Below, piece by piece: positions 1 to 7,613 of a DNA stretch of 27,440 nt. Source of the stretch: Bacillota bacterium (GTDB lineage: Bacteria; Bacillota; Clostridia; Oscillospirales; Ruminococcaceae); the NCBI GenBank assembly GCA_023443315.1, contig JAEZVA010000052.1:1-27440 (forward strand). Reading direction: 5' to 3'. Both the position numbers and the translations under genes were made by a program. The number at the start of each line of letters is the position of its first letter. Position 1 is the first letter of the stretch. The notes under the pieces are model-generated. The model worked only from the letters and a program-made list of their open reading frames with translations. It ran no database searches and was not told where the DNA came from.

Positions 1-46
1 CTCTAGCGTGACAGGCTAGCGTTCTAACCAACTGAACTACCAGGCC
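1..46 (-). tRNA. tRNA-Asp (GTC), 3' part cut off by window edge
   Basis: Read on the minus strand, the sequence starts GGCCTGGTAG at position 46 and runs through a D-arm (TTCAGTTGGTTAGA) and an anticodon stem CTAGC/GCTAG. The anticodon loop is CTGTCAC, giving anticodon GTC for aspartate. The variable loop, T-arm and acceptor 3' strand lie beyond position 1. Only 3 nt separate it from the tRNA-Val gene upstream, so the two are probably cotranscribed from the promoter at 157-185. Confidence 0.9.
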
Positions 47-49
47 ATG

Positions 50-125
50 TGGTGGGAACAACAGGGCTCGAACCTGTGACCCTCTGCTTGTAAGGCAGAT
101 GCTCTCCCAGCTGAGCTATGCTCCC
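50..125 (-). tRNA. tRNA-Val (TAC)
   Basis: This is a complete 76-nt tRNA on the minus strand with an encoded CCA end (50-52) and discriminator A at 53. The acceptor stem GGGAGCA pairs with TGTTCCC (one G-U). The D-loop contains AGCTGGGA, the anticodon stem is CTGCC/AGCAG-like with loop CTTACAA (anticodon TAC, valine), and the T-arm carries GGTTCGAGCC. It precedes tRNA-Asp with a 3-nt gap. Confidence 0.95.
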
Positions 126-156
126 ACGTTTGCTGTCGTGCGTGACAACGAATTAT

Positions 157-185
157 ATTTTACTATATTCAGTGCCGATTGTCAA
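157..185 (-). promoter_or_regulatory. sigma-A promoter of the tRNA-Val/tRNA-Asp genes
   Basis: On the minus strand there is a perfect -35 TTGACA (180-185), a 17-bp spacer and a -10 TAAAAT (157-162). The predicted start is near 150, about 25 nt before the tRNA-Val 5' end. No other gene reads leftward here. Confidence 0.7.
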
Positions 186-257
186 CACTCTATCTCGCTC
201 TTTTTATAATAGAAAAACAATAAATAGATTTTGGTCTATACAATCCTGCCACAAACC

Positions 258-285
258 TTGACTTTGCCGATTTAAAGGGTATAAT
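258..285 (+). promoter_or_regulatory. sigma-A promoter of the arsR-like gene
   Basis: The -35 is TTGACT (258-263), the spacer is 16 bp and the -10 is a consensus TATAAT (280-285). The predicted start is near 292, giving a 5' leader of about 37 nt before the ATG at 329. It is divergent from the tRNA promoter at 157-185. Confidence 0.75.
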
Positions 286-328
286 TAGGTTAAAAATGCG
301 AACGAATTGATAAAGGATGATCAAAATT

Positions 329-607
329 ATGCCCTACAAGGTGTTGGGTGCGACGCTGAAGGCGCTGTCCGACCCCAACCGACTCAAGATTGTTGACATC
401 CTATCCTACGGCGAAAAATGCGCAAACGATATCTTGAGCGAGTTGGACATCACACAGCCTACGTTATCGCACCATATGAAGGTTTTGCAAAAGCTCGATC
501 TTGTGGTATGTCGCAAATCAGGTCTTTGGAGGTACTACTCATTAAACCATGAAGAATGGGTTCGGGTACATGAGGTACTAAGCTACATCTACAACGAAAA
601 GTATTGA
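329..607 (+). CDS. ArsR/SmtB-family winged-helix transcriptional regulator
   Basis: This small (92 aa) DNA-binding repressor-type protein belongs to the ArsR/SmtB family, whose members usually release DNA when they bind metal, metalloid or another ligand. The N-terminal ALSDPNRLKIVDIL helix and the recognition helix around DITQPTLSHHMKVL (about residues 40-53) are typical, followed by the beta-wing LVVCRKSGLWRYYSLN. The start is placed at the second ATG (329) because the AAAGGA at 312-317 overlaps the first ATG at 317 and would be too close to it. The usual ELCVCDL metal motif reads E-K-C-A-N-D-I here (Cys31, Asn33), so the second Cys is replaced. One more Cys (61) is present. No transporter, reductase or other target gene adjoins it; it is a single-gene unit between its own promoter and terminator. 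Target and ligand are unknown. Confidence 0.88.
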   Translation: MPYKVLGATLKALSDPNRLKIVDILSYGEKCANDILSELDITQPTLSHHMKVLQKLDLVVCRKSGLWRYYSLNHEEWVRVHEVLSYIYNEKY

Positions 608-614
608 TATGAAG

Positions 615-645
615 CAACGGAGCCTATGCAGCCCCGTTGTTTTTC
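615..645 (+). terminator. intrinsic terminator of the arsR-like gene
   Basis: The stem CAACGG (615-620) pairs with CCGTTG (634-639) and is followed at once by a TTTTT run. It starts 8 nt after the stop codon. There is no matching T run on the other strand, so it does not look bidirectional. Confidence 0.7.
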
Positions 646-656
646 ATTATCCTATT

Positions 657-1535
657 CTATTGCCCTGCCACAAGAATATCCATTAGTTCCTGCTCGGTAA
701 ACAGATACTTCTTATTGCAAAAATGGCAGACGACTTGGGCCTGCTTATCCTGCTCAATCATCTGGGTTAACTCTTCCCTGCCTATGGCGGCAAGTGCCTT
801 TTCATACCGCTCTTTACTGCATGTGCAGCGGTAGTGCAGTTCTGAAGTGTTCAGTATCTCCGGATCAAACCCTGCCAAGACGCGCCGACAGATATCCTCT
901 GGCGTGATACCGTTTACAAGCATGCTTGTTACCGAGTCAAGCCCCTCCAGATTTTGTTCCAGCACAGTAATGCAGTTTTCGTCTGCGCCCGGCAACAGTT
1001 GGATTATAAACCCGCCAGCCGCTTTTACCGTCAAGTCAGGGTTTACGAGTACCCCCAAAGCACATACCGTCGGCGTCTGTTCACTTGAGGCATAGTAACC
1101 GGTGATATCCTCGGCAATCTCACCCGAGATAATCGGAACTTGACCGACATAAGGCTCTTTAAGCCCTAAATCCTTTATTACGTAAAGCGTGCCGTTTCTA
1201 CCCACCGCTCCTGAAACATCCAGCTTTCCTTTGTCGTTGAGTGGCAGTTCAACAATCGGGTTGCCCACGTATCCCCGCACGTTGCCCAAACTATCCGATA
1301 CCGCGATAATTGAGCCGGCAGGACCGTCTCCCTTCAACCGCAGGGTAAGTGAACTATCCTCGCCTTTCAGCATTGAGCCCATCATTGCGCCCACGGTCAG
1401 CAGTCTTCCCAGCGCAGCAGTTACAACCGCCGAGGTGGAGTGAATCTGTTCTGCATGCGCGACAATGTCCGTGCTATCTATTGCATACGCTACCGCACTG
1501 CCGTCGGCAGCGATAGCGCAAACCAGTTTTGCCAT
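657..1535 (-). CDS. hslO: Hsp33, redox-regulated molecular chaperone
   Basis: This cytosolic holdase is activated by oxidation: disulfide formation in its C-terminal zinc centre unfolds a linker and exposes a client-binding surface. At 292 aa it is full length for the family. The N-terminal core begins at MAKLVCAIAADGSAVAYAID and includes the conserved LTVGAMMGSMLKGEDSSLTLRLKGDGPAGS stretch. All four zinc ligands are visible as C237-x-C239 and C270-x-x-C273, so the redox switch should work. The start has AAAGGA 8 nt upstream. It is the last gene of the yerC-methyltransferase-hslO group, 48 bp after the methyltransferase. I see no clear terminator between its stop and the convergent arsR-like gene. 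Confidence 0.96.
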   Translation of the reverse strand: MAKLVCAIAADGSAVAYAIDSTDIVAHAEQIHSTSAVVTAALGRLLTVGAMMGSMLKGEDSSLTLRLKGDGPAGSIIAVSDSLGNVRGYVGNPIVELPLNDKGKLDVSGAVGRNGTLYVIKDLGLKEPYVGQVPIISGEIAEDITGYYASSEQTPTVCALGVLVNPDLTVKAAGGFIIQLLPGADENCITVLEQNLEGLDSVTSMLVNGITPEDICRRVLAGFDPEILNTSELHYRCTCSKERYEKALAAIGREELTQMIEQDKQAQVVCHFCNKKYLFTEQELMDILVAGQ

Positions 1536-1583
1536 ACATTATTTCCTTTCTTGTTCCCTTGTGTAGATGGTAAACATCCCTGC

Positions 1584-2333
1584 TTAATCGGCAGACTTCT
1601 TACAGACCACAATCATCCGCTCACTGTTCTCCTTCACAGGGTTTAGTGTGTCGTCGCCATAACAAGCAACAACACAAAGACCTGTCATGTTAAGCAGGTT
1701 TGTAAGCTCCGACAAAGAATAAACACGTTCATTAAACTGCTCGGTACTCCGATGGTATTCACCCGATGCCAAGCACTCAAAAAAGTCAAGCCGTATCGTC
1801 GTTGTCCGGCTTGACTGATTATAGGCATTCTGCCATACGCAGTAGACATCATCGCAGTCATACACAAATGCGTTATCAGCTAACACCTTCTCGTGCTTAT
1901 ATAACGTATTCGCGTCAAAGATAAATACCCCTGCGGGGTCTAAAAACAATGAAACCCGTTCAAAGCACCGAAGAAGTGTCTTTTCTGATGTGATATGATT
2001 GATGCTGTCTAGCGCACAAATGCAAGCATCAATCGTACCGTACATATCAATGCTCTGCATCTGCTGGCATAAATATTGCACACCCAACTGTTCGGGTGTT
2101 TTTTCTATTGCGTGGCTTAACATCTCATACGAGCCATCCACCCCAATTACGTCAAAACCGCGTTGCGCAAGTATGACGGACAGGCTTCCGGTGCCGCATG
2201 CAAGATCAAGCAGCAGTTTGCCGCCGTTTCCGTGCCGCTTGAGCAGTACATCAAAATACGCGGCGCGTTGTTCGTAATCGACGTTTTGTGTCAGCTGGTC
2301 GTAGTATTTTGCAAAGATGTGATATCCGCTCAT
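1584..2333 (-). CDS. class I SAM-dependent methyltransferase, substrate unknown
   Basis: This 249-aa protein has a Rossmann-type methyltransferase fold. Motif I, DLACGTGS (about residues 43-50), binds the SAM methionine/ribose, and the acidic end of strand 2 is visible as GVDGSYEML (about 64-72). The middle ACICALDSINHI stretch fits motif post-II/III, and the C-terminal half resembles the small cap domain common in this broad family. Nothing identifies the acceptor. Its ATG overlaps the yerC stop in an ATGA arrangement (2330-2333), so translation is likely coupled to that regulator. hslO follows 48 bp downstream. It could act on a small molecule, RNA or protein; I do not assign a specific role. 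Confidence 0.85.
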   Translation of the reverse strand: MSGYHIFAKYYDQLTQNVDYEQRAAYFDVLLKRHGNGGKLLLDLACGTGSLSVILAQRGFDVIGVDGSYEMLSHAIEKTPEQLGVQYLCQQMQSIDMYGTIDACICALDSINHITSEKTLLRCFERVSLFLDPAGVFIFDANTLYKHEKVLADNAFVYDCDDVYCVWQNAYNQSSRTTTIRLDFFECLASGEYHRSTEQFNERVYSLSELTNLLNMTGLCVVACYGDDTLNPVKENSERMIVVCKKSAD

Positions 2334-2626
2334 TTTTCTTCCTGTTCCAGCCTTTTGAATACAATGCTATAGCCGTCACAACCATAATTCAGGGAACGGT
2401 TTACCCTGCTAATCGTTGCGGTGCTTGCGCCTGTGGCGTTAACAATGTCGCTGTAAACGTGCTTGTCGCTCAGCATCTTTGCTACCTGAATGCGCTGGGA
2501 TAATGCTTTTAGCTCTGGAACGGTACACAGATCCTCAAAAAAACTATAGCATTCTTCCATGGTCTCTAGCTTTAATATTGCCTTAAATAGATACTGAATA
2601 TTAGGGTCTTGCAACTTGTTATTCAT
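2330..2626 (-). CDS. yerC: YerC/YecD-family TrpR-like regulator (candidate histidine-biosynthesis repressor)
   Basis: This 98-aa protein of the TrpR/YerC/YecD superfamily is nearly all helical. The FFEDLCTVPELKALSQRIQVAKML segment (residues 29-52) and the helix-turn-helix YSDIVNATGASTATISRVNRSL (58-79) are diagnostic. The start is placed at MNNKLQ (2626) because the upstream minus strand carries AGGAGAGAAAGG. The in-frame ATG 30 bp further up has no ribosome binding site. Comparative-genomics work has proposed that YerC-type proteins regulate histidine genes in Gram-positive bacteria under the name HisR. That fits the his operon in this window and the shared palindromes at both promoters (2722-2738 and 26812-26830). 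Its own promoter overlaps such a palindrome, suggesting autoregulation. Its ligand, presumably histidine or a related metabolite, cannot be read from sequence. Confidence 0.9.
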   Translation of the reverse strand: MNNKLQDPNIQYLFKAILKLETMEECYSFFEDLCTVPELKALSQRIQVAKMLSDKHVYSDIVNATGASTATISRVNRSLNYGCDGYSIVFKRLEQEEK

Positions 2627-2721
2627 AATAATATCAAGCCTTTCTCTCCTACACACAACGCATAGAATCTTTTGTTGAATATATTATTTATGCCCGTGTA
2701 TCGCACACATCGGGTATGTCC

Positions 2722-2738
2722 TACTATTACTAATAGTA
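2722..2738. promoter_or_regulatory. candidate operator, perfect 7-3-7 palindrome over the yerC -10
   Basis: The sequence TACTATTACTAATAGTA is a perfect inverted repeat with 7-bp arms and a 3-bp centre. A second overlapping inverted repeat, TTACTA-A-TAGTAA, spans 2727-2739. The right arm coincides with the -10 hexamer of the yerC promoter and the palindrome extends over the likely start site, a typical place for a repressor operator. The TAGTA/TACTA pentamer recurs at the his promoter (26812-26830). That YerC binds here is an inference. Confidence 0.5.
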
Positions 2739-2761
2739 ACACACTGAATTATGAAAGTAAA
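2733..2761 (-). promoter_or_regulatory. sigma-A promoter of yerC
   Basis: On the minus strand there is a -35 TTTACT (2756-2761), a 17-bp spacer and a -10 TACTAT (2733-2738). The predicted start is near 2726, giving a leader of about 100 nt before the ATG at 2626. The -10 forms one arm of the palindrome at 2722-2738. Confidence 0.6.
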
Positions 2762-2804
2762 TACTGGATAAGCGAGCACACAGGCAGCACATTGATGTAT
2801 GAAA

Positions 2805-4097
2805 TCAAATATCGCCACATAGGATGTCTTCTATCCGTTGTCTCGCCACAACCAAGCGTGTTCGTCCGTCTTCTACCATGACTACGGCAGGACGCGCCAG
2901 ACGATTGTAGGAGGACGCCATTGAAAAGTTATATGCTCCGGTGCATAGCACTGCTATGATGTCGCCCGCGGCAACCTGCTGCAAGGGGATTGCCTCGCCA
3001 AGCAGATCTCCGCTTTCACAGCACCGGCCAGACAGGGTAACAACCTGATCCTTTGGCTCATTCATCCGATTGGCAACCTCCGCCATATAACGGGCGCGGT
3101 ACAGTGCATAACGCGGGTTGTCGGTCATGCCTCCATCCACCGCAACATAGATGCGACCGTTTACCATCTTCTTGATACAGCCTGCTTGATACAATGTAAT
3201 ACCACATGGACCGATAATGGAACGCCCGGGTTCTATCGTTACGGCAGGTATTTCAAGCCCGTTTTTATTGCATCTAAGAGACAGCGCATCAGACATATGC
3301 CGGATATACTCCTCGGGCTCGGGAATGGTATCCCCCTCACAATAAGGGATTGCGTAGCCTCCGCCTAGATTCAGTTCCGGCAGCATTGATCCCGACACAA
3401 GGTAAATCTCAAGCAGAAAATCAGCCATGCGCTGTGCTGCAATCTCAAACGGAGTGATATCCTGTATCTGTGAGCCGATATGGCAGTGTAACCCGTGAAG
3501 ATTGATATTGGGGTTATCCAGCGCAGCATTTACAGCCCTCAATGCGTCACCGTTTAACAAAGAGAGTCCAAACTTAGAGTCCTCCGCCCCAGTCATAATC
3601 GCCTTATGGGTATGGGAATGAACACCAGGTGTGATGCGCAACAGGACATCTGTCTTGGTTTGCTTCACCTCAGCGAGCTGCCCAAGCAGTTGCAGCTCCT
3701 CAAACGAATCAACAACAATTCGACCAACCCCATACTTCAGCGCGTCACCCAGCATATCAGCCGGCTTGTTGTATCCATGTAAAATCATGCGATTTGGTGG
3801 AAAGTCCGCAGCAAGTGCGGTATGCAGCTCCCCGGAGGACACAATGTCAAGGTATAGACCTTCACAGTTTGCTATGCGACAGATTTCTTTACAACAAAAT
3901 GCCTTGCAGGCATAGGCAACCCGTCCATCCGCAAACCAATCATTCATTGCACTTACAAATTCACGGCATCGCCGTTTTACCGCATACTCATCCATAACAT
4001 ACAGCGGTGTACCGTATTGCTCACATAGTGCAGCACAGTCAACACCGCCGATAATCATATGCCCATCTTGATTATGTGACAAATTTGGCCAGAACAT
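2805..4097 (-). CDS. lysA: diaminopimelate decarboxylase
   Basis: This cytosolic PLP enzyme converts meso-diaminopimelate to L-lysine and CO2, the last step of lysine synthesis. At 430 aa it has normal length. It has the fold type III (alanine racemase-like) barrel, with the PLP lysine in YACKAF (Lys65), the HCHIGSQI and LNLGGGYAIPY motifs, the phosphate-binding EPGRSIIG loop, and the catalytic CESGDLLG motif supplied across the dimer. AGGTACAAAGGGGAGA lies a suitable distance before the ATG. It lies 45 bp downstream of engB and no other lysine gene is nearby. That gap is far too small to hold a lysine riboswitch. Confidence 0.96.
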   Translation of the reverse strand: MFWPNLSHNQDGHMIIGGVDCAALCEQYGTPLYVMDEYAVKRRCREFVSAMNDWFADGRVAYACKAFCCKEICRIANCEGLYLDIVSSGELHTALAADFPPNRMILHGYNKPADMLGDALKYGVGRIVVDSFEELQLLGQLAEVKQTKTDVLLRITPGVHSHTHKAIMTGAEDSKFGLSLLNGDALRAVNAALDNPNINLHGLHCHIGSQIQDITPFEIAAQRMADFLLEIYLVSGSMLPELNLGGGYAIPYCEGDTIPEPEEYIRHMSDALSLRCNKNGLEIPAVTIEPGRSIIGPCGITLYQAGCIKKMVNGRIYVAVDGGMTDNPRYALYRARYMAEVANRMNEPKDQVVTLSGRCCESGDLLGEAIPLQQVAAGDIIAVLCTGAYNFSMASSYNRLARPAVVMVEDGRTRLVVARQRIEDILCGDI

Positions 4098-4142
4098 ACG
4101 CGTCTCTCCCCTTTGTACCTCGGGTGAGGCTATCGTATTATT

Positions 4143-4742
4143 CTATTCCGTCTCTTCGGGCTCGGTTACTTCCTCAATAATCTCTCGAATTGTTTGCGCG
4201 CCCTCCCCGGTCATCGACGAAAACGGGATCATCGTCACCTCGTCGGCATAGGGGATCTCTTTTAAGAATCCTTCCATGCGCTCTTTACGCTGCCTTGCCG
4301 ACAGCTTGTCGCATTTAGTCAGTACAATAACAAACGGCAGCTCCTGCTCAACTAGCGTTGCAATCATACTCTGGTCGTCCGCAGAGGGCGGGTGACGCAT
4401 ATCGATTAGTTGAAAAACAAGTGCCAGATTTCTGCCCTGAGAATAATAGGAACCGATAAGCTCCTGCCAACGGCGTTTTTCAGATTTTGACACCTTTGCA
4501 TACCCGTACCCTGGTAGGTCAACCAACCGCACATCCTCGGCAAGCTTATAAAAGTTGATTGTAGCGGTTTTGCCGGGCATAGAGCTTACTCTCGCAAGCG
4601 ACTTTCGGTTTAACAGCTTGTTAATTAGCGAGGATTTACCTACGTTGGATCGACCGGAAAAGGCAATCTCCAAGCCGACATCGCTTGGCAACTGGGAGGA
4701 AAGCCCATAGGATGCCTCAAACACTGCGTTGTTAAAGTTCAT
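4143..4742 (-). CDS. engB: ribosome biogenesis GTPase EngB/YsxC
   Basis: This is an essential-type GTPase of the TrmE-Era-EngA-EngB-Septin class that helps assemble the large ribosomal subunit. It is 199 aa long when started at MNFNNAVFEA (4742), where GAGAGGGAAG precedes the ATG. The longer frame to 4799 would add 19 unconserved residues without a ribosome binding site. G1 is GRSNVGKSS (residues 30-38), G2 lies around MPGKTATINFY, G3 is DLPGYG (75-80) and G4 is TKCD. It lies downstream of lon, as in Bacillus subtilis where ysxC follows lonA, and 45 bp upstream of lysA. Confidence 0.96.
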   Translation of the reverse strand: MNFNNAVFEASYGLSSQLPSDVGLEIAFSGRSNVGKSSLINKLLNRKSLARVSSMPGKTATINFYKLAEDVRLVDLPGYGYAKVSKSEKRRWQELIGSYYSQGRNLALVFQLIDMRHPPSADDQSMIATLVEQELPFVIVLTKCDKLSARQRKERMEGFLKEIPYADEVTMIPFSSMTGEGAQTIREIIEEVTEPEETE

Positions 4743-4818
4743 CTTCCCTCTCACTTTCCTTTCGTTCTTGATGTAAAATAATAAACGAAACGGGCACATA
4801 TTTAATAGTATATCCTTT

Positions 4819-4862
4819 ATACAACACAGCAGTCACGCCATAAACGTGACTGCCAATTGTAT
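4819..4862. terminator. two-part stem-loop after lon, possible terminator
   Basis: There is a perfect 9-bp stem GCAGTCACG (4829-4837) / CGTGACTGC (4845-4853) with a 7-nt loop. It sits inside a second 6-bp stem ATACAA (4819-4824) / TTGTAT (4857-4862). It begins about 25 nt after the lon stop. The run of T after the stem on the minus strand is poor (TGTGTTGTAT), so it may be a weak terminator or an RNA-processing or stabilising structure rather than a classic Rho-independent site. Confidence 0.5.
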
Positions 4863-4886
4863 ATTTAAGTTCGCCGTTTCTATTAA

Positions 4887-7334
4887 CTATTGCGGGATGA
4901 TTGTAGGATCGATGCTACCGGGTATCTTCTTACTTAGTTCAACACCATTATGTACCACTGCGTCCTTCATCCGGGCATCGACGCATTCATCGGTGCAAAA
5001 TAACAGTGCCGTCTTGAGTACGGTATCCACATCATCGGCTAACACAAAGTTGAGTGCTTGTTTTACCGTTTCATCAATCTCTTCAAGGTCAGCACGATTA
5101 TCCTCTGGGATTATGACTGTTTTTACACCGGCACGGTAGGCAGCCATCGTCTTCTCCTTCAGCCCGCCAATGGGTAAAACGCGACCGCGCAGGGTAACTT
5201 CTCCCGTCATTGCTACCTCGCGCTTAACTGGGATTCCAGTCAGCGCCGATACCAACGCCGTAACCATTGTAACACCAGCAGACGGTCCGTCCTTAGGAAC
5301 GGCTCCCTCTGGGGCATGGATGTGTATATCGCGGTCTTTATAGAAATCTTCGTCGATCTTTAGCTTATCCGCCTTGCTGCGAATATAGCTGACCGCTATG
5401 TTTGCCGATTCTTTCATCACATCGCCAAGAGAGCCGGTGAGCTGAATCTTGCCGGTACCCTTTACCACGTTGACCTCGATCATCATAATTTCTCCGCCGA
5501 CACTGGTCCATGCAAGACCGGTGACTACACCGATCTCGTTCTTTTTTAAGATGTCGTCGGGGCGAAACTTACGCGCACCCAAAAACTCAGCGATGTTTGC
5601 GTCAGAGATAATAACCTTCGTCTGCGAGCCTTCTACTATCAGCTTTGCTGCCTTCCTGCACAGCGATGAGACCGCTCGCTCCAGCTTGCGCACGCCCGCT
5701 TCACGGGTATAATAATCGATTATCGCATACAGCGCACCATCTAATATCTTGATGCTTTTTGCTGATAATCCGTTGCGTTTTATCTGCTTGGGAGCTAGAT
5801 GGTTACGTGCGATATGGAATTTCTCCTCCCGCGTGTAACTCGAAAGCTCAATGAGCTCCATTCGGTCAAGCAGCGGCGCCGGAATCTCGCTTTTATCGTT
5901 AGCGGTTGTAATAAACAAGATATTGCTGATATCAAACGCAAGCTCAATGTAATGGTCGCGAAACGCCTTGTTCTGCTCGGAATCGAGAACTTCAAGCAGC
6001 GCGGATGCTGGGTCTCCCCTAAAGTCGTGGCTGAGTTTATCTACTTCATCCAGCAGTATCAGCGCATTTTTGCTTCCCGCACGACTGAGGGCATCGATAA
6101 TACGCCCGGGCATCGCACCCACATAGGTCTTTCGATGACCACGGATATCCGATTCGTCCCGAACTCCGCCCAGCGAAATACGCGCGTATTTCCTGCCAAG
6201 CGCTGCCGCCACAGAACGGGCAATCGATGTTTTACCCACGCCCGGAGGACCCACCAGACAAATAATCTGGCCGGTGATATCAGGTGCTAGCTTGCGGACC
6301 GCAAGCAGCTCTAAAATGCGCTCTTTTACCTTTGAAAGACCATAATGGTCGCGGTCAAGAATGCGCTTTGCTTTGGCTATATCAATCTTATCTTTGGTCT
6401 CTTTGTTCCAAGGCAGGTCAAGGCAGGTGTCAAGATAGTTACGAATTACACTTGCTTCCTGCGAGTTGTACGGCATCTTAAACAGGCGCTCCGCCTCTTT
6501 GTTCAGCTTGTCGGCGGCTTCCTTTGGCAGGTTTAAACGCTCTATACGATCAAAATACTCCATCGCTTCTTCCTGCACGCTGTCGCCTTCCCCAAGCTCG
6601 CTGGAGATGACCTTCATCTGTTCGCGCAAAAAGTACTCACGCTGGTTTTTGTCTACCTGCTGTTTGACCTTGTCGTACAGATCCTTCTCGATGGACAGCA
6701 CGCTGTTTTCGTCCTCAAGGATTTGAACCAGTAGTTCCAGACGGCGAATGGGGGCGCTCTCTTCCAAAATGCGCTGCTTGTCAACCGTCTTGAGCATCAG
6801 GTTCCCCGATATGTATTCACAAAGATAGACGGGGTCCTCGCTCGCCATCACGTTGAGCATATAATCCTTTGGCATCTGAGGCGTTAGGTAGGAGTACTCC
6901 TCAAAAAGATCCTTCACCGTGCGCATCAGTGCCTCTGCAGTATCCTTCTGATTTTTTGTTCGAATTGTTTTAAGGGGTAACTCCTCTACCATAGCAGACA
7001 TAAAGGGGTCTTCTTGCAATATATCTATCAGCTTTGCGCGGTAAAGACCTTCGACTAGGACGCGCAGGCTATCGCCAGGCATCTTAAGTATCTGCCGCAC
7101 CTCGGCAACAACACCCACAGAATACAGGTCATAGTCCTTGGGCTCGTCTTCGCGGATGTCCTTTTGTGTAACCAAAAAAACAAGCTGATTGTTACCCATT
7201 GCTTCATTTAGGGCAAGCACCGATTTTTTTCGGCCTACATCAAAATGTAAGACCATATTCGGATATACTACCAAACCTCTTAGTGCCAGCATGGGGAGCC
7301 TAGCAGTTTTTACCTGAGAAGCTTGTTGATCCAT
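4887..7334 (-). CDS. lon: ATP-dependent Lon protease
   Basis: This is a cytosolic AAA+ protease that unfolds and degrades damaged and regulatory proteins. At 815 aa it is full-length LonA. It has an N-terminal substrate-binding domain (from LPMLALRGLVVYPNMVLHFDVGR) and a coiled-coil stretch around REYFLREQMKVISSELGE. The AAA+ module has Walker A GPPGVGKTS near residue 360 and Walker B ILLDEVDKL. The C-terminal Ser-Lys protease domain has the catalytic serine in PKDGPSAGVT. The start is set at MDQQAS (7334) because GGAGGG (7342-7347) overlaps the ATG five codons further up and sits 7 nt before this one. It has its own promoter (7443-7471), separated from clpX by a strong terminator, so it is probably expressed independently. 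Confidence 0.97.
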   Translation of the reverse strand: MDQQASQVKTARLPMLALRGLVVYPNMVLHFDVGRKKSVLALNEAMGNNQLVFLVTQKDIREDEPKDYDLYSVGVVAEVRQILKMPGDSLRVLVEGLYRAKLIDILQEDPFMSAMVEELPLKTIRTKNQKDTAEALMRTVKDLFEEYSYLTPQMPKDYMLNVMASEDPVYLCEYISGNLMLKTVDKQRILEESAPIRRLELLVQILEDENSVLSIEKDLYDKVKQQVDKNQREYFLREQMKVISSELGEGDSVQEEAMEYFDRIERLNLPKEAADKLNKEAERLFKMPYNSQEASVIRNYLDTCLDLPWNKETKDKIDIAKAKRILDRDHYGLSKVKERILELLAVRKLAPDITGQIICLVGPPGVGKTSIARSVAAALGRKYARISLGGVRDESDIRGHRKTYVGAMPGRIIDALSRAGSKNALILLDEVDKLSHDFRGDPASALLEVLDSEQNKAFRDHYIELAFDISNILFITTANDKSEIPAPLLDRMELIELSSYTREEKFHIARNHLAPKQIKRNGLSAKSIKILDGALYAIIDYYTREAGVRKLERAVSSLCRKAAKLIVEGSQTKVIISDANIAEFLGARKFRPDDILKKNEIGVVTGLAWTSVGGEIMMIEVNVVKGTGKIQLTGSLGDVMKESANIAVSYIRSKADKLKIDEDFYKDRDIHIHAPEGAVPKDGPSAGVTMVTALVSALTGIPVKREVAMTGEVTLRGRVLPIGGLKEKTMAAYRAGVKTVIIPEDNRADLEEIDETVKQALNFVLADDVDTVLKTALLFCTDECVDARMKDAVVHNGVELSKKIPGSIDPTIIPQ

Positions 7335-7442
7335 AAAGGTTCCCTCCATTCTACCGGCTAAAGCAAATAATCTAATATAATGTAATTATGTTTCGTACCA
7401 GTTAACACAATTAGATGCTTTAACATGAACACTTCTTAACCC

Positions 7443-7471
7443 ATTATATTAGAAAACACGCGTCAGTTCAA
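7443..7471 (-). promoter_or_regulatory. sigma-A promoter of lon
   Basis: On the minus strand there is a -35 TTGAAC (7466-7471), a 17-bp spacer and a consensus -10 TATAAT (7443-7448). The predicted start near 7436 gives a leader of about 100 nt. The rest of the 298-bp lon-clpX gap holds a 12-bp direct repeat AAGCAAATAATC (7361-7372 and 7540-7551), a palindrome AAGCATAATGCTT (7519-7531) and the clpX terminator. I see no CIRCE or CtsR-type heat-shock operator. Confidence 0.7.
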
Positions 7472-7571
7472 CAAATTTATAACAACAATTCTTTTCAATA
7501 TTATTAACACTTCGCCCCAAGCATAATGCTTATATGCGGAAGCAAATAATCCGTAAATAAAGGTTTGCTTG

Positions 7572-7613
7572 AACAAAATGTAAAGCCAACACCATGTTGG
7601 TGTCGACTTTACA
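7572..7613 (-). terminator. intrinsic terminator of clpX
   Basis: The outer stem TGTAAAG/CTTTACA (7 bp) encloses a 3x3 internal loop and an inner 6-bp stem ACACCA/TGGTGT with a 3-nt loop (7579-7613). On the minus strand it is followed by TTTTGTT (7572-7578). It begins 19 nt after the clpX stop codon and separates clpX from lon. Confidence 0.8.

Noticed and set aside
4098..4142. Lysine riboswitch before lysA
   Set aside because: The engB-lysA gap is 45 bp, far too short for the known aptamer, and it holds only a ribosome binding site.
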